From NCBI GenBank assembly GCA_964476155.1, contig CAYYYS010000010.1:1-64000 (forward strand): a DNA stretch of 64,000 bases, read 5' to 3'. A program made the translations under genes and the position numbers. Positions 52,988 through 60,044 of the stretch are shown here, in pieces. Within the stretch, counting starts at the first letter, position 1. Every line of letters begins with the position of its first letter. The notes beneath the pieces are model-generated. The model saw nothing but the letters and a program-made list of their open reading frames with translations, was not told the origin of the DNA and made no database searches. The DNA comes from JAHIYU01 sp964476155. Lineage in GTDB: Bacteria; Krumholzibacteriota; Krumholzibacteriia; LZORAL124-64-63.

Positions 52988-54658
52988 CTAATACTCGAAC
53001 CCACTCCCCCCAATGAACTCCCGCAACAGTGATGTGGGAGGCACCAACCGTGCGTCCACCGGCAGGTGCAGGCCGATGAATTCGAGTAGGGCGCGCGCGC
53101 GTCCATAGGAGGGGTCCTCGGGGGGGACCGCCGCCAGGCGGGGTTCCGCCCACATCTTCAGGACACCCAGTTCGTAGGCCAGGCCGGTGTTGAAAAAAAT
53201 ATCGGCGTTTTGCTGGTAGGGGAAGATGTGTCTGCGCTCGCCCTCGCGAACGCTGCGCCAGCGTTGCAACGTCTCGCCGGCCGTGTAGCCGCGGAACTGG
53301 GCGTCGCGCACGATGCGGCGGTAGAGGCGGGTCAGTCGCGTGGGCATGTAGGTGATGTCGTCGATGTTCGTGTGGCAGAGGGCCGAGACGTAGACGCGAA
53401 GGCACCGACTCCGGTCGATGGCGTCGGCGATACCGGGATTCAGGGCGTGGATGCCCTCGACCAGGAGGGGCTCGCCGGGACTCAGGCGAGTGACCTCGGT
53501 GCTGAGACCCGCCTTGCCGGTGACGAAGTCGTAGGTGGCCAGCCGCACATCCTTGCCGTCCAGCAGATCGTTCAGATGCTCGTTGAGCAGATCCAGCCGC
53601 AGGGCTTCGAGCGTCTCGTAATCGTAGTGTCCGCCCTTGTCGCGTGGTGTCGATTCCCGGTCGACGAAATACGAGTCCATGGAAAGGGCGAAAGGAAGCA
53701 ACCCCAGCACGCGCAGTTGCAGGGACAGTCGCTTGGCGAAGGTCGTTTTGCCGCTGCTCGACGGTCCGGCGATCAGGACGAGCCGGCCGTCCGTGGAGAG
53801 TTCAGAAACCCGTCGCGCGATGTCGACCACGGACTGTTCGTGACGGGCTTCGCAGATGCGGATGAGCTCCTTGGTCCGGCCCTGCTCGACGATCTGATTG
53901 ATCGATCCGAGATCGGCCAGACCCTGGTGGGCCGTCCAGCGCGAATAGCGCCGCATGGTCTTGAAGAGTTTGGGCTGGGACTGGTATGCGGTTGTTTCGT
54001 CGGGCCGGCCAGGCACGCTGGGCAACAGGATGAAGCCCGGGGGGTCGCGTCGCAGCGCGAAGGCTCCCAGCATACCCGTCGACGGGAGGTGGAGTCCCTG
54101 GAAGAGCAGTCGACTGTTCTTGGCGCGGCAGTAGATGCCCGATCCCGCGACCACGTGACGCGCGGCCAGCTTGCTGTACTCGCGTTCCGAGTCGCGCTGC
54201 AGGCGGATCAACGTGCGTTGTCCATAGACGCGCGGGGTCAGCGGCTGGTTCTCGGCGATGATCTCCCGCATGCGGTCCTCGATACCGGCGAGTTCCGCCG
54301 CGGTGACGCGCGTGTCACGCCGCAGCCGGCAGTACATGCCGCCGCCGTAGGAAAAATCGATGATCACCTGTTGGTCGGGGTAGAGATCGTCGCAGGCCAT
54401 GGCCAGTACCGAGCCGAGCGTGCGCACGATGGTGGAATGGCTCTTGGGATGGGAAAGATGCATCAGGCCGACGGTCTCGCCGCCCCAGAGCGGTTCGTTG
54501 AGACTCGTTCGCTGCCCGTTGACCACGCCGATCACGACCGGATCCCCGTTGTCGTCGGAATCCAGCGAGTGGCTGGCCAGAATCTCGTTCAGGGGAGTCC
54601 CGGGAACCGCGAAGACTTCCCGACCCTCAATAACCACGCCGACGGTGTCGTCACTCAT
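52988..54658 (-). CDS. Nucleoside kinase fused to threonyl-tRNA-synthetase-like N-terminal domains
   Basis: A 556-residue cytoplasmic enzyme. About 1-65 is a TGS-like fold, about 65-190 a ThrRS second-additional-domain-like region with HLSHPKSHSTIVRTLG, and from about 290 a uridine-kinase P-loop domain: LIAGPSSSGKTTFAKRL, then DSYFVDRESTPRD with Asp and Tyr of the nucleoside site, VEGIHALNPGI. Bacteroidetes and relatives carry such fusions as nucleoside kinases. It would phosphorylate uridine/cytidine. A 110-base gap separates it from the fmdB region. Confidence 0.87.
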   Translation of the reverse strand: MSDDTVGVVIEGREVFAVPGTPLNEILASHSLDSDDNGDPVVIGVVNGQRTSLNEPLWGGETVGLMHLSHPKSHSTIVRTLGSVLAMACDDLYPDQQVIIDFSYGGGMYCRLRRDTRVTAAELAGIEDRMREIIAENQPLTPRVYGQRTLIRLQRDSEREYSKLAARHVVAGSGIYCRAKNSRLLFQGLHLPSTGMLGAFALRRDPPGFILLPSVPGRPDETTAYQSQPKLFKTMRRYSRWTAHQGLADLGSINQIVEQGRTKELIRICEARHEQSVVDIARRVSELSTDGRLVLIAGPSSSGKTTFAKRLSLQLRVLGLLPFALSMDSYFVDRESTPRDKGGHYDYETLEALRLDLLNEHLNDLLDGKDVRLATYDFVTGKAGLSTEVTRLSPGEPLLVEGIHALNPGIADAIDRSRCLRVYVSALCHTNIDDITYMPTRLTRLYRRIVRDAQFRGYTAGETLQRWRSVREGERRHIFPYQQNADIFFNTGLAYELGVLKMWAEPRLAAVPPEDPSYGRARALLEFIGLHLPVDARLVPPTSLLREFIGGSGFEY

Positions 54659-54764
54659 GCACGTCCTCCAGATTGGTAGGGGGACATCTATGTTACAACG
54701 ACTGAGAGTAGGAGTCTACGTTATGGACTCTCGACAGGGAGGGAGGACAATTCACCAAGGCGGA

Positions 54765-54835
54765 CGGAGACATGAAGACGGACTCGTGAACGATCCACGA
54801 AGTGCCATCTTCACGAGTCCGTCTTCGTGTCTCCG
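54765..54835. repeat. 26-base inverted repeat overlapping the end of fmdB
   Basis: The left arm CGGAGACATGAAGACGGACT... (54765-54790) and the right arm (54810-54835) are inverse copies with one mismatch over 26 bases, separated by 19 bases. The right arm encodes the last residues and stop of the FmdB-like protein, so the left arm is an inverted copy of that coding end. It may act as a terminator. Confidence 0.75.
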
Positions 54836-55050
54836 GCCGATTCGTTGGTAGAAATGTCCTTCTTCCCTTTCGGCCGAGAGTCCGTAACATAGAACCCACT
54901 CCCTTTGAAGGAGATGCCAATCCCCCCACCAATCAACTTGGTAACCTTGCCGCGACAAAGCGGACACCGGGACCGCGGTTTGTCGTGGATCGACTGGACG
55001 AGTTCGAACTCGTGGTCGCAGCGGGCGCACTGATATTCGTAGGTGGGCAT
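54811..55050 (-). CDS. FmdB-family zinc ribbon protein
   Basis: A 79-residue regulator-type zinc ribbon. MPTYEYQCARCDHEFELVQSIHDKPRSRCPLCRGKVTKLIGGG shows the two CxxC pairs (CARC and CPLC) and the usual closing ISFKGSGFYVTD. Family function unclear; FmdB-type proteins are linked to formamidase or general gene regulation. ATG 55050 follows GGAG. Its 3' end forms half of an inverted repeat. Confidence 0.88.
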   Translation of the reverse strand: MPTYEYQCARCDHEFELVQSIHDKPRSRCPLCRGKVTKLIGGGIGISFKGSGFYVTDSRPKGKKDISTNESAGDTKTDS

Positions 55051-55216
55051 GACGGCTCCCGTGGGGTGAATAGTGATCCGGTAATATGTGAATTTCAGCG
55101 CAATTCTGCAACTCGGTCGATTTTAAGCTTAAATCGAGTTGTCAGGTTGTGAATCGACTCAGCCGGTCATATACTCCGGAGCGAACCGAGAGACCTGAGA
55201 CATAAGGGAGTAGATC

Positions 55217-56242
55217 ATGTCCGTTAAATTGGGCATCATGGGGTTTGGCCGGTTGGGCCGGAACATGTTCCGGATCGGTCACAACGAACCCGACCTGACG
55301 TTCGCGGCCGTCAGCGACATCGCCGACGTGAAAACCCTCGCCTATCTGCTGCAGAACACCACCGTGGAAGGCGTGTTCGAGGGCGAGCTGGAACAAAAAG
55401 GCCATTATCTGATGACCGAGCGGCAGTGCACCCGCGTCGTGCACGGCTCCCATCCGGGCGACATTCCCTGGGATGTGCTGGGTGTCGATATCGTCATCGA
55501 AGCGACGGGCATGTTCCGCACGCGCCAGGATCTACAGAAGCATCTGGATTCGGGCGCCAAGGCCGTGATCCTCTCCACGCCGCCGGTGGGCGAGATCGAC
55601 CGCATGGTCATCAACGGCGTCAACGACGGGGAACTGACGGCCGAGGATCGCATCATCTCCAACGGCAGCAGCAGCTGCCACGCGCTGGCCCTGACCCTCA
55701 AGGTACTCAACGAGACCGTTGGCGTGCGCCGCGCCTTCATGACCACCGTCCACGCCTACACCAGCGACCAGCAGTTGAGCGACAGCGCCAGCGGCAACCT
55801 GCGCTGGAGCCGCTCGGCCGCCCAGAACATCATCCCCAACAGCAGCTGGGCCGCGACGGCGGTCATGGACCTGATGCCAGAGCTCAAGGGCAAGGTCAGC
55901 GGCATGGCGCTCAACGTGCCGGTGCCCGCCGGCTCGAACCTCGACCTGGTCGTGGAGTTGGCGAAGCCGCTGGACGCGAAGGACTACAACAAGATCTTCG
56001 CCGAGGCCGCCGAGGGCCAGTACAGCGGATTGTTGGGGTACACGGACGAACCCATCGTCTCGAGCGACATCATCGGCAACGCCTGTTCCGGTGTGCTCGA
56101 CGCCCAGGCCACCATTTCGTTGGAGAACGGTCTGATCAAGAGTGTCGTCTGGTACGACAACGGCTGGGCCTACGCCTACAGGATGTTGGAGACCGCCCGC
56201 AAGATGGCCGGTCTGATCCGTTCCCGGGAGGTCATGTCATGA
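55217..56242 (+). CDS. GAPDH-like protein lacking the catalytic Cys
   Basis: A 341-residue protein of the type I glyceraldehyde-3-phosphate dehydrogenase family. The NAD-binding start IMGFGRLGRNMFRI and the catalytic-domain segment TTVHAYTSDQQ (His179) are present, but the motif S-N-A-S-C-T-T-N-C is here SNGSSSCHA (148-156). The position of the catalytic Cys150 is Ser152, with a Cys two residues later. It is probably not a normal phosphorylating GAPDH and could be a regulatory or altered-substrate paralogue. Its stop overlaps the start of the canonical GAPDH gene by four bases (ATGA). Ribosome site AAGGGAG precedes ATG 55217. Confidence 0.88.
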   Translation: MSVKLGIMGFGRLGRNMFRIGHNEPDLTFAAVSDIADVKTLAYLLQNTTVEGVFEGELEQKGHYLMTERQCTRVVHGSHPGDIPWDVLGVDIVIEATGMFRTRQDLQKHLDSGAKAVILSTPPVGEIDRMVINGVNDGELTAEDRIISNGSSSCHALALTLKVLNETVGVRRAFMTTVHAYTSDQQLSDSASGNLRWSRSAAQNIIPNSSWAATAVMDLMPELKGKVSGMALNVPVPAGSNLDLVVELAKPLDAKDYNKIFAEAAEGQYSGLLGYTDEPIVSSDIIGNACSGVLDAQATISLENGLIKSVVWYDNGWAYAYRMLETARKMAGLIRSREVMS

Positions 56243-57243
56243 GAATCGGCATAAATGGATTCGGACGTATCGGCCGCGCGGTATTCCGCCTGCTGAACAA
56301 CCGGGAAGGCGCGGAAGTCGTGGCCATCAACGATCTCGCCGATTCGGAAGCCCTCGCCTATCTGCTCCGGCACGATACGGTCATGGGTCCCTTCAAGGGC
56401 AACGCCACCATGAACGGCGAAATGCTGATCACCGGTCACCAGAAGGTGAAGATGACCGAGGAACCGGATCCCACCAAGCTGAAGTGGGGCGATCTGGGCG
56501 TCGACTATGTAGTCGAGGCCACCGGGCGCTTCCGGTTTCGCGAGGAGATCCACCAGCACATCGACGCCGGTTGCAAGAAGGTCCTGCTGACCGTGCCGTC
56601 CAAGGACGATATCGACGCGACCATCGTCATGGGTGTCAACGAGAAGGACCTCAAGGCCGAGCACGTGATCGTGTCGAACGCGTCCTGCACCACCAACTGC
56701 CTGGCGCCGTTGGCCTACGTGTTGGACAAGGAATTCGGCATCGAGTACGGGCTGATGACTACCGTCCACGCCTATACCAACGATCAGCGTCTGGCCGACG
56801 TGCCCCACTCGGACTGGCGTCGTTCGCGCGCCGCGGCCGAGAACACCATTCCCACGACCACGGGCGCCGCCCGCGCCGTGGGCAAGGTGCTGCCCAATCT
56901 CAAGGGCAAGCTCGACGGCATGGCCATGCGCGTGCCCGTGCCCGACGGCTCGGTGGTCGATCTGGTCACCGTCATGTCCAAGGACGTGACCGCGGCGCAG
57001 GTGAATGAAGTCGTTCGCGACTACGCCAACTCGGACCGTCTGCGCTCGATCCTGAAGTACTCGGAGGCCCCGCTGGTTTCCAGCGACATTGTCGGCGATC
57101 CCCATTCGTCGATCTTCGACAGCGAGTACACCAGCGTGATCGAGGGCAATATGCTCAAGACCCTGTCCTGGTACGACAACGAGTGGGGTTATTCGAACCG
57201 TGTTGTCGATCTTCTCGAGAAGATGCACGCCTTGGGTTCCTGA
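56239..57243 (+). CDS. gap: Glyceraldehyde-3-phosphate dehydrogenase, type I
   Basis: A 334-residue glycolytic enzyme with the intact active site SNASCTTNCLAP (Cys150) and TTVHAYTNDQ (His177). NAD-binding INGFGRIGRAVFR at the N-terminus and WYDNEWGYSNRVVDL near the C-terminus are all typical. Starts at ATG 56239 overlapping the upstream GAPDH-like gene; SD is GGGAGG. Together the pair is translationally coupled. A terminator follows 17 bases after the stop. Confidence 0.95.
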   Translation: MRIGINGFGRIGRAVFRLLNNREGAEVVAINDLADSEALAYLLRHDTVMGPFKGNATMNGEMLITGHQKVKMTEEPDPTKLKWGDLGVDYVVEATGRFRFREEIHQHIDAGCKKVLLTVPSKDDIDATIVMGVNEKDLKAEHVIVSNASCTTNCLAPLAYVLDKEFGIEYGLMTTVHAYTNDQRLADVPHSDWRRSRAAAENTIPTTTGAARAVGKVLPNLKGKLDGMAMRVPVPDGSVVDLVTVMSKDVTAAQVNEVVRDYANSDRLRSILKYSEAPLVSSDIVGDPHSSIFDSEYTSVIEGNMLKTLSWYDNEWGYSNRVVDLLEKMHALGS

Positions 57244-57259
57244 GCCGACCGTTGACCGG

Positions 57260-57294
57260 GGGAGGAGAGGCTGATGGTCTCTCCTCCCTGATTT
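57260..57294 (+). terminator. Rho-independent terminator after gap
   Basis: 10-base perfect stem GGGAGGAGAG / CTCTCCTCCC with a 9-base loop (57260-57288) followed by TGATTTT. Confidence 0.75.
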
Positions 57295-57312
57295 TCAAGG
57301 GGGGAGCGTCGG

Positions 57313-59202
57313 GTGAGGGCGTGGCTGATCAGGACACTGGGGGCCTTCGGAGACCGGTACAGCCATCTGCTGGTGGTTCTCGCTTTCAATGTACCGGTCA
57401 TCGTCGCAATTATGTCGCGCAATCTTCTGGACGTGGCGTTCTCGGGCACGACCCTGCTCTACGCGGCGAGCGTGATCTGCGGATACTATGTGTTGCTGCT
57501 GCTGGTCCTCGCTTCGATCATCCACGTGTTGTTGGTGGTGATGGGACGGTTGGCTTCGCTGCTCGGCGGGGCGATCATCGCGGTCTTCGTTTTCTATCTG
57601 CTGTTGGACAGCTTCGTCTACGATCTCGTCAAATTCCACATCGACCTGTTCTGGCTCGACTACATCATCCACGACTACGAAGGACTGGGTCTGCCGGAAA
57701 CCACGCTCTATACGGCGATGGCCGGTTTTCTGCTCGTGGTGGCTCTGGAGATCGGCATCTTCATGGTTGCGCGACGGTTCAGGCCGCGTGCCCGCCGGCT
57801 CGCGGCGCTGCCGGTCGTATTGGTGCTCGCGTTCGCGGTCAGCCAGGTGATGCACATCGTCGCCTATCAGCGCAACGACAGCCGGATCACCAGTCTGACG
57901 CCCCATTTTCCCTTGTACGTGCCGACGACCTCACATAAGAACGCCATCAAGTACGGGGACCTGCTGCCCATCGGCGAGGACACGCAGGCCGCCGCCGAGG
58001 GGGACTTTCGCTACAGCTCGCTGCGCTATCCCCTGGGCGAGATCGAGTACGAGGTGCCGCCCGCCGAAGCGCTGCCCAACATCGTCTTCATCCTGCTGGA
58101 GAGCTGGCGCTGGGACGTGATGGACGAAGTGGTCTCGCCGAACATCCACGCGCTGTCCGAACGGTCGAGCGTCTTCACCAATCATCTCAGTTCGGGCAAC
58201 CAGACCACCTGCGGCATCTTCAGTCTTTTCTACGGGCTTCATCCCACGTACTGGGCGGCGGTCAAGGCCAACAGCACCGCCATCGACAACCCCGTGCTCA
58301 TGGACGTGTTGGTGGAGAACGACTACAGCTTCGGTGTTTTCGCACGCTCCAAGTTCGAGCGGCACAAGATCAGGGACACCATCTTCCGCAACATGCCCCT
58401 GGTCGAGGATTTCGGCGGACCGACCGTCCAGGATCACGACGCCGAGTTGACGGACATGGTGAAGGCCTTCATCGAGGAGCAGTCCGACCAGGGCCATCCC
58501 TACATGCTCTTCGTTTTCTACAAGTCGAGTCACTTCAACTACTGCTACCCGGCCCGCAACCGGATCTTCCGCCCGGCGCGCAACATGCGCATGGCCTTCG
58601 TGGACGATCAGACCGACCCCGAGCCGTACCTGAACGACTACCGCAACGCCATCCACTACTGCGACGAGATGGTCGGCGACGTGCTGGCCTGCCTGGAAGC
58701 GACCGGCGAACTCGACAACACGGTGATCGTCCTGACCACCGATCACGGCGAGGCCTTCAACGACCAGCGCACCAACTCGTGGGGGCACGGCAGCAGCTAC
58801 ACCCAGTATCAGACCCGGGTCCCCATGATCATTCACTTCCCCGGACGCGAGCCGAGCCGAATGACGCACCGGACGGCTCACATCGATCTGGCGCCGACCC
58901 TGCTCCGGGAATGCTTCGGCTGTACGACCGACGTGAGACTCTACGCCAATGGACGCAGTCTCTACGATGCGGACGAGGCCGTGCGCCCGCTGGTTGTCGG
59001 CAGCTACTTCAATCATGCGTTCGTCATCGGGGACGACGTCTACGAGATCTTCCCCATGTACACCCGCAAGTACAAGCTGGACGACATCGAAGGGCAGGCG
59101 GCCCCGCCCGATCCGTCGCTGCTGCGGGGCGTCATGGCGGAGATGAATAGGTTCTTTGTCACTTCGGACGAGCGGAGCGATGTGAAGGATCTGTACAAAT
59201 AA
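57313..59202 (+). CDS. YejM/PbgA-like membrane sulfatase-fold protein
   Basis: A 629-residue protein. The N-terminal 200 residues hold five membrane helices with the FRYSSLRYPL linker resembling the DUF3413 part of YejM/PbgA, then a periplasmic sulfatase-like domain: VFILLESWRWDVMD (about 259-272), the nucleophile region SSGNQTTCGIFSL, and TTDHGEAFNDQ near 474-484. YejM regulates lipopolysaccharide synthesis in enterobacteria; phosphotransferase function is alternative. Starts with GTG 57313 behind GGGGAG. Confidence 0.82.
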   Translation: MRAWLIRTLGAFGDRYSHLLVVLAFNVPVIVAIMSRNLLDVAFSGTTLLYAASVICGYYVLLLLVLASIIHVLLVVMGRLASLLGGAIIAVFVFYLLLDSFVYDLVKFHIDLFWLDYIIHDYEGLGLPETTLYTAMAGFLLVVALEIGIFMVARRFRPRARRLAALPVVLVLAFAVSQVMHIVAYQRNDSRITSLTPHFPLYVPTTSHKNAIKYGDLLPIGEDTQAAAEGDFRYSSLRYPLGEIEYEVPPAEALPNIVFILLESWRWDVMDEVVSPNIHALSERSSVFTNHLSSGNQTTCGIFSLFYGLHPTYWAAVKANSTAIDNPVLMDVLVENDYSFGVFARSKFERHKIRDTIFRNMPLVEDFGGPTVQDHDAELTDMVKAFIEEQSDQGHPYMLFVFYKSSHFNYCYPARNRIFRPARNMRMAFVDDQTDPEPYLNDYRNAIHYCDEMVGDVLACLEATGELDNTVIVLTTDHGEAFNDQRTNSWGHGSSYTQYQTRVPMIIHFPGREPSRMTHRTAHIDLAPTLLRECFGCTTDVRLYANGRSLYDADEAVRPLVVGSYFNHAFVIGDDVYEIFPMYTRKYKLDDIEGQAAPPDPSLLRGVMAEMNRFFVTSDERSDVKDLYK

Positions 59203-59225
59203 TCGTTCAGAAATCGGCGGCACGT

Positions 59226-59256
59226 CGGCGGGGATCTTCGGCTCTCCGCCGTTTTT
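59226..59256 (+). terminator. Rho-independent terminator after the YejM-like gene
   Basis: Stem with CGGCGGGGA facing TCTCCGCCG (59226-59251) followed by five T, 24 bases past the stop. Confidence 0.78.
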
Positions 59257-59341
59257 ACGGTGTACGGAAGCAGATAATGGGCCTTGGATATGGTATAATG
59301 GTATGTCGCATTGAAAAGGACGTATTTCACGGAGGACCGAG

Positions 59342-60025
59342 TTGAGAATCACACTCCTGTTGATTTTGATATTAACCGTGGCGACGCTCGCTCAGGCCGC
59401 TCACGACGTCGTAACGGTTCGCCCTCTGACCCCGGCCGAAGTCGAGGACAGGTGGTTCTGTATTTACGGGAACCGGTCGTCGGCCAGCGGCTATGAAGGC
59501 TGGTGGGGCGGCTCCGAATCGTACGCCCGCCTTATCGATCCCCGCGTCGAGGAATGCGAGTGCGACATCGGATTCTCCATTCGCTCGGTCAAGATCATGC
59601 TGGGCTTGGATTCGACGGCCAATCTGGCGGTCATGGCGCGTCTGCTGGAGGTCGATGACCCCTACGGCTGCCCCCGTCCCGGTGTGACGCTTGCGTGGTC
59701 GCCCATCCATAACATTCAGGATATCGAGGTTTTCGGCTATTACGAGATCACCATCCCGTGTGATTTTCCCTGCGCGGCTATGGACGAACCCTTTCTCATA
59801 ACCGTAGATTTTCTATATGGGGACGCGGATCGGGTCATTATCGTCGGCGGCGGCGATGCGGAGACCTGCGTCAACTACAACGACTGGGGCCAGGGCTGGG
59901 TCGACCTGGTTGCGGACATCGGCTTTCTCGACGGCTTGACCATCTGGGCCGAGAGCGAGTGTTGCTACACACCGATCGGGACCGAAACTTCGAGCTGGGG
60001 CTCGGTCAAGTCACTCTACCGCTAA
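59342..60025 (+). CDS. Secreted protein with C-terminal W-G-x-V-K tag
   Basis: A 227-residue protein with a signal peptide (MRITLLLILILTVATLAQAA). The body is a cysteine-containing beta domain (FSIRSVKIMLGLDSTANLAVMARLLEV) without known motifs. The final residues SWGSVKSLYR mirror the ending of the secreted protein at 49172-50236. TTG 59342 is the start, with GGAGG nearby, the first possible start after the ribosome site. It is 19 bases upstream of the M1 peptidase gene. Confidence 0.78.
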   Translation: MRITLLLILILTVATLAQAAHDVVTVRPLTPAEVEDRWFCIYGNRSSASGYEGWWGGSESYARLIDPRVEECECDIGFSIRSVKIMLGLDSTANLAVMARLLEVDDPYGCPRPGVTLAWSPIHNIQDIEVFGYYEITIPCDFPCAAMDEPFLITVDFLYGDADRVIIVGGGDAETCVNYNDWGQGWVDLVADIGFLDGLTIWAESECCYTPIGTETSSWGSVKSLYR

Positions 60026-60044
60026 CACCTGCAGGGGGATTTCC

